10,113 bases of DNA from NCBI GenBank assembly GCA_003833135.1, contig QZLH01002846.1, forward strand, positions 1-10,113, given 5' to 3'. The notes beneath the pieces were generated by a model, which saw only the letters and a program-made list of their open reading frames with translations, was not told the origin of the DNA and searched no databases. Shown piece after piece: positions 1-8,449 of this stretch; positions within the stretch are counted from its first letter, which is position 1; every line of letters begins with the position of its first letter. Source of the DNA: Oehlia diaphana. Taxonomy: Eukaryota; Glomeromycota; Glomeromycetes; Glomerales; Glomeraceae. The position numbers were made by a program, and so were the translations under genes.

Positions 1-46
1 TGCTATTTGATAAATACAAGATTCTGGTTAAACTTCATGATGTTGA

Positions 47-214
47 TGAGCACAAAAAAACTTAATAGTATTTTTTTATTAGCATTAGCGCTCATTAATG
101 AGCGCAAAAAAAATTAATAGATTTTTTTATTAGCATTAGTGCTCATTAATGAGCGCAAAAAAATTAATAGTATTTTTTATTAGCATTAGCGCTCATTGAT
201 GAGCGCAAAAATTT
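47..214. repeat. Tandem repeat of 50-52 bp with palindromic junctions, about 3.3 copies
   Basis: Units begin with TGAGC at 47, 99, 150 and 200, giving lengths of 52, 51 and 50, the last copy being cut short. Each unit has TGAGCGC, a poly-A run, TTAATAG, a poly-T run, and TTAGCATTAGCGCTCATTAA. Where two units meet, the sequence forms a palindrome; GCGCTCATTAATGAGCGC at 88-105 is a perfect 18-base one. Copies differ by single-base changes and homopolymer lengths. There is no open reading frame. Confidence 0.85.
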
Positions 215-257
215 TATAATCTTTAATATTGGTGATAAGTGCCAAAACAATAGGTCA

Positions 258-275
258 CCATGGGTTCACCCATGG
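258..275. repeat. Short perfect hairpin, 8-bp stem
   Basis: CCATGGGT (258-265) is followed after two bases by its exact reverse complement ACCCATGG (268-275). It sits 11 bases before the larger inverted repeat at 287-338 and may belong to the same small element. Confidence 0.6.
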
Positions 276-286
276 GTTATACTATA

Positions 287-338
287 GCCTTTTATAAAAG
301 GTAACCTGGGGTACCTTGGGTTACCTTTTATAAAAGGC
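287..338. repeat. Perfect 20-bp inverted repeat with nested palindromes
   Basis: The left arm GCCTTTTATAAAAGGTAACC (287-306) and the right arm GGTTACCTTTTATAAAAGGC (319-338) are exact reverse complements, separated by 12 bases that include GGGGTACC. Each arm contains its own 14-base palindrome CCTTTTATAAAAGG (288-301 and 324-337). The lack of mismatches suggests recent origin or active maintenance. It could be the core of a tiny foldback or MITE-like element; no coding sequence lies inside. Confidence 0.8.
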
Positions 339-468
339 AATGATGGCGCGACTGGGGTGCATAATTCTGGCCGGTATGATTTATAAAAAAAAATTATTCA
401 CGTGCATGATTTTAATTTAATTGGTGGCTAAATATATGCATTTTACTTGTAAATTGTATCGTATACGA

Positions 469-601
469 CGGGTCTTTGACCCGCATAATTCCGAAGTGTA
501 ATTAGTCCGAAGGACCATATACTTCTACGCAAATGTGACACAAAAATGTCGTCTGTCCGTTCTGCACGTGACGCTGTAAAACTTTAACAGCACTTCGGAC
601 T
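469..601. repeat. Cluster of inverted motifs, probably a remnant of a small DNA element
   Basis: A perfect hairpin CGGGTC-TTT-GACCCG spans 469-483. CCGAAGTG (491-498) recurs inverted as CACTTCGG (591-598), and AGTCCGAAG (504-512) recurs inverted as CTTCGGACT (593-601). The enclosed stretch is richer in G and C than its surroundings. This suggests subterminal repeats of a non-autonomous transposon. No reading frame or target-site duplication was identified. Confidence 0.45.
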
Positions 602-1006
602 TTAATAACGGTTTCCGCTTGGCCAAGTTAATGTCATCAGGAGAAGTCCGCAATGCGTTCCCTATAAAAAAATTTTTAGAAATTGATATGTCAAAGTTTT
701 TTCGGAATAAACACTAGAAAATGATCATTTATCGTGTTCGAAGTAGGAGTTTATTATAATAATATAGATATGTTAATACAGTATATAGTAGTGTTAAGGA
801 GCACACTTACTTATTCCCTTTCGTTTAACTTAATAACAATCGTCACTTTCTTATAATGTCCACAAAAGATTTTACCTTTTTACTCTTCCCCAAATGTGAC
901 TCCTAGGCTATAACTACATCAAAAAACAAGAAAAAATGCTAGTAAGTACTAACCGCCGGCTGCGAAAAGTTGCGTTTGGTTGTTTTGTTATGCTAACATA
1001 TATACT
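602..1006. other. Intergenic stretch without recognised gene
   Basis: There is no open frame of useful length on either strand. The stretch contains an imperfect inverted pair around 704-742 (TTCGGAATAAACAC against GTGTTCGAA) and a G/C-bearing patch near 952-980. Nothing else stands out. Confidence 0.5.
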
Positions 1007-1024
1007 GTGATAAAATCACATGCT
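1007..1024. repeat. Left copy of an 18-base inverted pair
   Basis: GTGATAAAATCACATGCT here is the exact reverse complement of 2318-2335. The part GTGATAAAATCAC is nearly palindromic by itself, which weakens the case that the pair marks the ends of a single 1.33-kb element. Confidence 0.45.
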
Positions 1025-1082
1025 ATGATATGACCCATACGACTTATGATTTGATGACTTTATGGCTTTATCATAAGATTCT

Positions 1083-1118
1083 TAATTCTGGCTGACATTA
1101 TAAATTTAGCCAGAATTA
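1083..1118. repeat. Perfect 11-bp inverted repeat
   Basis: TAATTCTGGCT (1083-1093) pairs exactly with AGCCAGAATTA (1108-1118) across 14 bases. A related string, AATTCTGGCC, occurs near 362-372, so this may be a repeated motif of the genome. Confidence 0.6.
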
Positions 1119-1130
1119 CAATTATTATGA

Positions 1131-1227
1131 CAATTTTAATTTTACAAGTTTCAGAAGTTTCGTTAAGTTTTGGAAATTCTGTCAAGTTTAGACAGTTCCG
1201 AAATGGCCGAATCGAAACTTAAAATTG
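1131..1227. repeat. Imperfect long palindrome centred near 1187
   Basis: Around the loop AAGTTTA (1184-1190) the stem CTGTC/GACAG is perfect and continues, after a three-base bulge, with GGAA/TTCC. Farther out, CAATTTTAA near 1131 is mirrored by TTAAAATTG at 1219-1227, and several GTTTC/GAAAC blocks lie between. The arms match only with gaps, as expected of an aged foldback or MITE. Confidence 0.45.
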
Positions 1228-2290
1228 GAGAAAAGTTTTGCCAATCGCACAGTTTCGCCCGAAACATTAATTTTAATAAGGAAAAAAAATATATTTTTAA
1301 AATAATAATGTATGTAAATAATATCAACCCAATTTTATACAGTTATTAGCTAGGAAGAAATAATTCTTTTGAGCAAGAAAGATTTTCTAGAAACCGATTA
1401 GAAGGGGTTAATCAAAATTTATCCAAGTTATTAGGAGGAAAGAAATTAGGAAGTAACAACCATCAAGTTGTCACCTTGATGATTTAGTTAGATTTACCTA
1501 AAAGTTTTTCTAAATATTATCATTGTTAAACAATTATAAGAAAATAAATCAAATAAATAACAACTAATATTAATAATTTAATGCTTCTAAATTGTGAATA
1601 AAATAGTATTTTTTTGAATTATTTATCTTTCTAAACACTTGAAAAAATTAATCATATTTTGAGTCATGTGAGAGAGAATCTTCCCATCAAAAAAAGTTTG
1701 GGCATATGATTTTGAGCATGTGTAGAACTAAACGCGCCCGCCAAGTTTCTTTTTCCACTGACTCCGTGATGGCGAGCTCGTCAAAAGATTTATTATTAAA
1801 TCATTAGTTTTAATTTTCGTTTTTCTGTACTAGTTTATAGTTAATTGTTACTTTTTTTGGAGTCAATTTTTAATATATAGAATTTTTATTTCTATTTCTA
1901 AACAGTTTCATTTTTACTTCTTACAAACAATTAGAATAGTGTGAACCATTCCACCTATGACAGTATTTACAGGTGGCGTTAGATGGTCATTTATGGCCTC
2001 TTTCGAAAGAAAAATACGGACTACTTTTTTTTTAATTTAGTTGTCATAGGAGCAGATTTTACGTTATTTTCACTAACTTTGTTCTTTTTTTAGATCTCAT
2101 GGGTTTTTACTTGGGTTCCCATTTGATCAATTAGCGTAGTTCTACTTCTTCAAATAGTGTGACCGAAGGATGAGGTCCCGTAGGGGATGAGGGACGAAGT
2201 CTACACACACATATTAGATTTTAGACACTTTTATAAAGTTTTCTTTCCTCTTCTATTTGTACTAGTCTTGGTCCTACTACTCTTTTAGTA
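1228..2290. other. AT-rich intergenic region, no recognised gene
   Basis: No sizeable open frame or RNA gene is seen. A local G-rich patch at 2161-2200 has GGATGAGG twice (2168-2175 and 2184-2191). The string TTTTGAGCATGTG occurs near 1711 and again near 2313, as a dispersed direct repeat. Confidence 0.5.
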
Positions 2291-2292
2291 AT

Positions 2293-2314
2293 AAAATAAA
2301 TAAATAAATAAATT
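2293..2314. repeat. AAAT microsatellite, about five units
   Basis: Consecutive AAAT units with no interruption. It lies immediately left of the inverted motif at 2318-2335. Confidence 0.8.
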
Positions 2315-2317
2315 TTG

Positions 2318-2335
2318 AGCATGTGATTTTATCAC
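2318..2335. repeat. Right copy of the 18-base inverted pair
   Basis: AGCATGTGATTTTATCAC is the exact reverse complement of 1007-1024. It continues into ATACGGCG, and just right of it TATTTAAGCT is directly repeated. ATGTGAT-TTT-ATCACAT forms a local 7-bp hairpin at 2321-2337. Confidence 0.45.
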
Positions 2336-2337
2336 AT

Positions 2338-2866
2338 ACGGCGCAGTAAATATTTATCGCGTATTATTTAAGCTATTATTTAAGCTTTCTTTTCGCGTCT
2401 ACATTACCAAATACCAAGAATACAATTTTTTTTTAAAAATAAAAAGTTGACTTATTTTCTTTACAATAGCTATAAATCTTTTAAAACAAAACTTGCAGAA
2501 ATATGAAACCTGTATAATATCTTGGAAATCACCAAGTGAGCAATAATACCAGTGCAACAAACTAAATTGCAACTGTTATTTTGACAGCCTAATTAATGCT
2601 ACCTTCTCTTCTAGAGCAAAAACTAGTCTGTATTATAAAGCAGTAAGGAAGTCATATAGTTCTATTAATAAATTAACTCATTATTACAATAATTTATTTT
2701 AAATTAATGTATTTTAATAAATGAAATTGTATAAATTTTATTGTTAAATTTATATTAAATTCTATTTTAATAAAATAATTACTCTAATTTAAAAGGACTT
2801 GTTTTACTCTTATGAATTATTATCTATAAAATTTCATTATATTCTAAAGCAATCATCTTTTAAAGT
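2338..2866. other. AT-rich intergenic region, no recognised gene
   Basis: Only short inverted motifs are visible, such as CTTGG-AAATCA-CCAAG near 2521-2536 and an imperfect pair around CAGTGCAA and TTGCAACTG near 2551-2576. The stretch from about 2640 to 2830 is almost pure A/T. No coding potential was seen. Confidence 0.5.
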
Positions 2867-3030
2867 GGAGTATCTTAGGGTAAGGAAAGTTAGTTTAGGC
2901 TGAAATACTCATCTTTGAAGATAACATTGACGTTGGAGTATCTTAGGGTTAGGGTAAGGAAAGTTGGTTTAGGCGGAAATACTTATCCTTGAAGGTAACG
3001 TAGACGTTGGAGTATCTTAGGGTTAGGTAA
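2867..3030. repeat. 68/74-bp tandem repeat with telomere-like TTAGGG units
   Basis: Copies start with GGAGTATCTTAGGG at 2867, 2935 and 3009. The first is 68 bases and the second 74; most of the difference is one extra six-base TTAGGG-type unit, so the second copy reads CTTAGGGTTAGGGTAAGG. The third copy breaks off after about 22 bases, and CTTAGGGTTAAG appears once more near 3054. Each copy also carries GGAAAGTT, GTTTAGGC and a GAAATACT-type segment. There is no open frame. Confidence 0.8.
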
Positions 3031-3716
3031 AGACCTTTGGAGTTAGTGTTGACCTTAGGGTTAAGACGTTAAGTAATCTGCAATTTCCATAGCCACACTT
3101 AGCCACATGAATCACGTGCCCGAGCTTTTTTTGATGGTTACGCTGGGAGAGAGCGTGAAATTAGTACCTTAAAATTAAATTGTATAACTGATTTCAAGAA
3201 AGAGTGATATTAGTAATATTAATAAATGACTTAATTTGGTAATCATATCATATTTATATCTACCTATTTAACTTATTTAATAAATTATAGATATATGGAT
3301 GTATTAGTTACGCGAAGGCGTATAATGATGATGGTTTAAATTTCTCATTTGAATTTTCACATCGTATTGTTAAGAAAGTGCGATAAAAATATTATTTGAA
3401 CATTTAATGATCAGTAACTACATTTATTATCTTTATTGATCCAAAAAAAGTATAGGAACGCATTCTGAATTTTGCTGGATAAATTTCCTTTACTGGTCTG
3501 TTACAGAAATAATTGTCATACACATATTGAAATTATAGTAAATAGTAATTGCCTTGATAAAATTATCATTTGTTACAATAAAGTAATAAGAAATCTCAGA
3601 ATGGTAAATAATATTTATTTAATTTAAAATCATACATTCTTAGAAATTATGCTTATTAAAGCTATAGTACATATCATAAAAATATTGACAAAGCCGAAAG
3701 ATTACAATCATACTCT
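3031..3716. other. Intergenic region downstream of the TPR-SET gene, no recognised gene
   Basis: Very AT-rich, without an open frame of useful size. A short less AT-rich patch (about 3085-3155) contains AGCCACA twice and ATCACGTG. Nothing points to a second gene ending here. Confidence 0.5.
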
Positions 3717-3722
3717 TTTATT
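3717..3722 (-). terminator. Poly(A) signal AATAAA for the TPR-SET gene
   Basis: The minus strand reads AATAAA here, 61 bases past the TAA stop at 3784-3786, within a T/A-rich context. The spacing fits a short fungal 3' untranslated region. AATAAA is frequent by chance in DNA this AT-rich, so the position is the main support. Confidence 0.5.
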
Positions 3723-3783
3723 TCGAAGTAAAAATTCTACTCAAAAATGCGTGTTTTAATGCATAGAAAAGTATGTGTAATAC

Positions 3784-6156
3784 TTATAAAAGCCCTATAT
3801 TCTTAGCATCTGAAAACATTTTTGGCGATAATTTTTTTGCTAAATATAGCGCCTCTTTTCTCCATTTGGTTTCTCCTTCATTAAATTTTCCTCTTATAGA
3901 TCTTGCAAATTCTTTCAGTGCCACGTCCCACCATTCCTTGGCTTCCTTCATTTGATTGAGTTTAACGTAACGGGATGCAATTTTATAGGCAGCATCGGTA
4001 GTGAATTGCGACAATTGAGCTGTTTTCTCGAAATTGTATATCTCCTTTAATACAAGAATAGATTGACGGACATTCCCAGTTCTAACATATGCTTCTGCCA
4101 AATCAGACTTCAATTCAAATGAATGAAATTCTAGATCCGGATGTTTTCCTCGTAGTTCTTTTAATTCATCGATCAATTTTATTAATTCCTTTATGGGAGG
4201 ACTATAATTAGCGCTGAAAAATGATAATTGCATTCGAGGTTCGAGAGATTTCTCATAAGTTTCAAGAATATTTGCTCGTCGAAGCTTGACTTTCTCTGAC
4301 TCAGATCTATCCAAGTTGCAAAGTCTACATGAACAACTCTTTATACCAAGTAATCTAAGAGCGTAAGATCGTACTTCATATGGATTCACTGGACTACAAT
4401 AATTAAGAACCAACTCTTTACCACTCAAAATAGGCCGACAAGTTCTTATAAACATCATATCTCCAATAACCAACCGGTCAACATTTATATCAGCACATGA
4501 GTGATTGATATAAGATGGCAAGATCCATAACCCTGCTCCGAGATCTTTAGTCAATCGTTTGTTTTCTTCTGTGTGCCATATATCCCAATGTTCCACCAAT
4601 TCAAAATAATTATATTTAATAATTTTTTCGATTCTCCTCACATCAACTGAGCATAATAAATCTTCACCGAGATTTTCTACTTCTGGATCAGCATAAAGCT
4701 TATAGACTTCCTGACAAAGATCCGGATCTACTAAAAGTTTTTGGGCAATGCGTTTCGCTAATTCTGAATGTGTAACTGTATTTATGGTTTTGGATGCAAA
4801 ATCCATACTTACATAGCTTAAGGAAGCTTCATTTCCATACACTACTTCGAATGCCTTAGAAACCATCAAAAGAGTACCTTCAGGAATGTCTCGTTTGGCA
4901 ACCCAACCTCTTCCCCTTTTTTTTATGGGACGAATCTCGATATCATCACTCAGAAAATCTGCATGGTCTAATCTTGGTCCTGTTCCGCAAATCCAATCAC
5001 CACTGTCTTGATTAATTTTAATCTTTTCGCAAAACTCGTCAACAATCTTTGTATAATCATAATTTCCATACCGGCTTTCAGAATCCCACATTTTCGCATG
5101 TTTTAATAATATTTCACTACTTTGTTTGATTGAAGCAGTTGAATCATCGTTACTCACTAACAGCCTTGAAACCAAATCTTTAAGTATGATTATAGCTTCT
5201 TGGTAACGTTTAAGACCACAAAGAGCTTTACCTTTGCGAAAAGCTGCTTTCAGGTGGCCGGGTTCATGTTTGAGAGCGATCTCCACATCATTGAGAGTTT
5301 TACCAAATCGATTCAATCGCAAATATGCCTCTGCACGGTTGGCAAGCAAAGTGACATTATGTGGCTCTAGTTTGATACCACTAGAATATTCATCAACGGC
5401 TGCAGCAAAATCATTTGAAACAAAATATTTATTTCCACTTTGTCGAAAATCATCGGCTGATAAAATTTTCTTATCATCAGCTGCAATGACATTGATTTTT
5501 TTCTCTTTCATCTTCAGATTATTGAACCACTTTATATTGTTAAGCAGCTTATTATCGTGATCAATAACTATAACTTCATTAGGATTATCTGAACGAATAA
5601 CAGGGTCAAAATGAGTATAAAGACTAGACCCATCTGGACTAATTATGACGTCAAAACTGGGGATAAGTTGATAATATGGATTCTTGATCGCAAGTTTGGT
5701 ACCTATGGGTAGAAACTTTGATGCCTCATTAATAGAAAGTACCTTTTTCCGATCTTTGACGGGAATAGCTGATTGTTCAACCCAATTATATAAAGCGATT
5801 CGTTCAACATTACCCTCGGGATCTTCTATGAGCGTAAAAAGGGGGTTCATTTTAACACATCTGTTTATCACTTGACACAATAAAAACTTTCCAGTATGTA
5901 CTTTATCAATCTCTAAGCTTTCTATGGATATTCTATTATTTAACTCAAGGTTAATAGAATGTTGAAAATTTTGTCTGTATCCGAATTTGTTGGTTGTGAT
6001 AAAATGCTGAAATTTTTCACTACTCATTCGTTCAATACTATTCAACCATTCTTCATACTCTGCTATCAAAACTTGTCTACTTTTTCTTTTTTTCATAAAA
6101 TTTTCCAAGAATTCATTCATGGTGCTGTTTAAATTATTAATCTTAAAGGTGGCCAT
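3784..6156 (-). CDS. TPR and SET domain protein, predicted SMYD-like lysine methyltransferase without MYND finger
   Basis: The predicted product (790 aa) would transfer methyl groups from S-adenosylmethionine to lysine on a histone or other protein; the substrate cannot be read from sequence. Domains seen: a basic KKRKSR stretch near residues 22-27; an N-terminal domain (about 89-200, including IEDPEGNVERIALYN and FLPIGTKLAIKNPYY) that I recall from fungal TPR-SET proteins; three TPR motifs (about 234-335); and a split SET domain (about 406-590). SET landmarks are GRGW (415-418), NHSC (551-554) and GKELVLNYC ending at 587, with presumed catalytic Tyr586. A post-SET zinc cluster CxCxxC follows at Cys608, Cys610 and Cys613, then a helical TPR-like C-terminus (about 650-775). 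The insert between the SET halves (about 440-540) lacks the MYND cysteine pattern of animal SMYD proteins. The frame is open upstream to a TAA at 6214-6216, but its first ATG is at 6156 in good context (G at -3 and +4); the codon at 6174 is TTG. No internal intron is needed. All key residues are present, so the gene looks intact. Confidence 0.93.
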   Translation of the reverse strand: MATFKINNLNSTMNEFLENFMKKRKSRQVLIAEYEEWLNSIERMSSEKFQHFITTNKFGYRQNFQHSINLELNNRISIESLEIDKVHTGKFLLCQVINRCVKMNPLFTLIEDPEGNVERIALYNWVEQSAIPVKDRKKVLSINEASKFLPIGTKLAIKNPYYQLIPSFDVIISPDGSSLYTHFDPVIRSDNPNEVIVIDHDNKLLNNIKWFNNLKMKEKKINVIAADDKKILSADDFRQSGNKYFVSNDFAAAVDEYSSGIKLEPHNVTLLANRAEAYLRLNRFGKTLNDVEIALKHEPGHLKAAFRKGKALCGLKRYQEAIIILKDLVSRLLVSNDDSTASIKQSSEILLKHAKMWDSESRYGNYDYTKIVDEFCEKIKINQDSGDWICGTGPRLDHADFLSDDIEIRPIKKRGRGWVAKRDIPEGTLLMVSKAFEVVYGNEASLSYVSMDFASKTINTVTHSELAKRIAQKLLVDPDLCQEVYKLYADPEVENLGEDLLCSVDVRRIEKIIKYNYFELVEHWDIWHTEENKRLTKDLGAGLWILPSYINHSCADINVDRLVIGDMMFIRTCRPILSGKELVLNYCSPVNPYEVRSYALRLLGIKSCSCRLCNLDRSESEKVKLRRANILETYEKSLEPRMQLSFFSANYSPPIKELIKLIDELKELRGKHPDLEFHSFELKSDLAEAYVRTGNVRQSILVLKEIYNFEKTAQLSQFTTDAAYKIASRYVKLNQMKEAKEWWDVALKEFARSIRGKFNEGETKWRKEALYLAKKLSPKMFSDAKNIGLL

Positions 6157-6184
6157 TTCCTTAAGAGCATACAATAATTTGTCT

Positions 6185-6205
6185 CTATTAACAAAGAAGA
6201 GGACC
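6185..6205 (-). other. Possible 3' splice site of a leader intron
   Basis: On the minus strand a pyrimidine-rich run (CCTCTTCTTT) is followed by GTTAATAG, ending in AG at 6186-6185, 28 bases before the ATG at 6156. This resembles a fungal acceptor. The best-looking donor upstream is GAG|GTAAAT with GT at 6531-6530, giving an intron of about 347 bases. A weaker donor, CAG|GTGACG, lies near 6396. The long option would place the candidate TATA box at 6428-6435 inside the intron, so the two calls conflict. No clear CTAAC-type branch site was seen. Confidence 0.2.
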
Positions 6206-6427
6206 GCTAACAGTTACAAAAGGTAAAATTTTGTGGAGTTTCAAACCAAATTATACGGTATTTAGGAATAATGATGATATCTCTCGTGTGAGAAAATTGA
6301 GAAAAAACCATCATCCCATTTTAATTAAATAGAAACGCCTTATTTGTAATACAAAATAATCCCTCAAAACACGCATCGTTTTGGAAATTTTGCGTCACCT
6401 GTGTAACTCCCGGCAGAAAAATTCTCG

Positions 6428-6435
6428 CTTTTATA
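6428..6435 (-). promoter_or_regulatory. Candidate TATA box of the TPR-SET gene
   Basis: The minus strand reads TATAAAAG flanked by G/C-containing sequence (GC before, CGAG after), which sets it apart from generic AT-rich DNA. It lies 271 bases upstream of the ATG at 6156. Initiation about 30 bases downstream would give a leader of roughly 240 bases. No other core element is recognisable, and start sites were not measured. Confidence 0.35.
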
Positions 6436-8449
6436 GCAGGTATGAAATTTACTTATATTTATATTATCATGATAGTATTTATTTAAATTTGTGACTGAAA
6501 ATTTGAATAGCGATTAGAAAAAGCCATTTACCTCCGTAGGTACGGCTTCCTACAAATTTTACAACGAATTAATTACCAGTAGTAATATACAAATCAATTT
6601 AACTTCAATTGGAATGTAATGTCACATGGTATTCATTTTTCCCGTGATGATCCCTTCATCCCGGCTAAATTTTTATATTTATTTGTTATCAGCCTGTATA
6701 TTTCATTCCTTTTATTTTATAAACTTCTTCTTCACGCATTCATAATCATAATTAAAATTTTCTTCTACATATCATCATTTTTTTTAATACTGTACATACA
6801 GTAATACAGTACATATGTTTATAATCACGTTATCTTCGTTATTTAAACAAGGATAATAATTCATAAATCTTTTTTTTATATGACACCACACACGTTTTGC
6901 AGTATATCTGCGCAAAAGGACATTCAAATAGTTTAATCAAAATCTTAAACTCCGCACAAGAAACAAGAAGAAACGATCACCTACATGATAGTTTTCAGCT
7001 TATTCTCCGTTGAAAATTGATTATCTGAACATACTTTGGGAAGTGATGTACTTAATTCACGCAAAAAAAAAAGGTAAAATATTTTGTTTTATTTAGTTTA
7101 AAATATTACTAAGAAAATTATTAGATTTTTTACTATGAAAACTATATTGTAAAGAATAATTCATAATAGAAGAGCGATTATAATCCGAAATAATTTTAGA
7201 ATAATATCATATCAGAATATTTTGTGATCAATCGTCAACACTTTTTTTTACTTGTTGAATCGGCTAAAATTAAATTTTGAACTTTAAATGGTACTTCATA
7301 TATATCACTTCTTTAAAACTTAATTCTTTTTATGTCCTAAATATTATTAGCTTTTTATTTATATAACATATATTTATTTGCAAACTTCTTATATTAAATT
7401 CATCTTATAAGATAAAATTCGACTATTTTGACAATTTTAAAATTTCACACAATCATCCTTGAAAAGAAGTATGGGTCCTTATACTCGTACTGCAAGAGAG
7501 TATATTTTCGGTATTAACAATAAGTATATGCCAAAAAAAGATCACGTATTTCTTTCGTTTTAGCAAGATAGACACTATTATTATATCGCATAAGAAAAAA
7601 ATTTGTTCATATATACCCTTATGAAACCTTAAATCTGTTTTTAGATTATTTGATTGAAAATAAAAATTTATCAATCAGGAAAAAATCAAAGATTTTTGCG
7701 ATAACCTCATCACGGAGTTGTTTTCCGAAAAAATTCTGAATCATACCTGTTTATTTATTATTCCAGATTTATGATGACCTTATTATAGAAAATAATCCTT
7801 TGGTGTGGCTCTTAGAACCTTTGGTGTATGATAAACCATGATGACAGAGATAAAAATATTATCTATAAGACATGATTTTTCCAGAAAAATATAGAGATTT
7901 TCTAATCCCATAATTTGTGAAAATTAAGTGCGTGTCTTCAGATCGGCTTCTCATCACACGTATTCTGCTCAGTGCTCATTAACTGGCCACGTATTCTTTT
8001 TTATCGAAAGTAATAGTATTATACGAGTGATTAGTTTTTATAAATAAATAGCGGGTTGGAAGTGCGTAATTAGATATTTTTCAGGGAGAATTGTTGGCGT
8101 AGTAAATTGGAAGTAATGAGCTAGATGAAATACATATCAATTACTAAATAAAAAATTTGTATGAAACAATTTAATTAAAGATAATATATTTTCTACAATA
8201 AAATATTCAATAAAATAAACAAATTATAACATCAATTTAAACGTGCGCGCTTTCAGAGTCCCAGTCCATTCATAAGTTGTATAGGCAGGATAAACAACAT
8301 ATAATTGAGAGGTTTGTAAAATCTGCAAAGGATGAAATGGTTTAAATTGCTTATAAAGTTCCTTCATTGAATAATTTCTTTCTTTTTATTATTATGACAT
8401 AATTATTGATTGTAAAATGAAGATAATTTGCGAAATGCAAAAAAATCGA
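6436..8449. other. AT-rich intergenic region, no confident gene
   Basis: The only open frames are a hydrophobic 61-codon stretch at 6619-6804 (+) and a 73-codon one at 7453-7674 (-). Both have compositions expected of translated A/T runs and match no domain I know. Small repeats are visible: TACTGTA with inverted TACAGTA copies near 6788-6810, CCTTTGGTGT twice near 7797-7826, and CACGTATTCT twice near 7957-7997. Confidence 0.5.

Noticed and set aside
47..214. CRISPR-like array
   Set aside because: The whole unit is repeated with no unique spacers, the context is eukaryotic, and no cas genes are present.
346..358. GCGCGACTGG as the missing opposite terminus of the pogo-like element
   Set aside because: It resembles the reverse complement of the end at 9880, but it is not followed by TA, lacks the ATAAGTGCA motifs beside it, and is over 9 kb away.
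2161..2200. tRNA or other structured RNA in the G-rich patch
   Set aside because: No cloverleaf arms or T-loop consensus could be built; only a short GTCCC/GGGAC pairing is visible.
2867..3030. True telomere end
   Set aside because: Only one or two TTAGGG units occur per copy, embedded in a longer unit, with sequence continuing on both sides.
3773..3955. Plus-strand 60-codon frame
   Set aside because: It lies opposite the 3' end of the TPR-SET gene and is explained as an antisense shadow.
5234..5875. Plus-strand frames of 108 and 63 codons
   Set aside because: Both lie wholly opposite conserved coding sequence (TPR and N-terminal domains) and resemble no protein.
5850..6156. MYND zinc finger elsewhere in the TPR-SET protein
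   Set aside because: The N-terminal region has only isolated cysteines with no CxxC spacing.
6157..6174. N-terminal extension of the TPR-SET protein starting at 6174
   Set aside because: The codon at 6174-6172 is TTG, not ATG. The first ATG is at 6156 and has a good initiation context.
6619..6804. Plus-strand 61-codon hydrophobic frame as a membrane protein
   Set aside because: The hydrophobic residues come from T-rich codons in low-complexity DNA, and there is no supporting motif.
7453..7674. Minus-strand 73-codon frame
   Set aside because: It is composed of AT-driven residues, has no domain and no promoter or poly(A) context of note.
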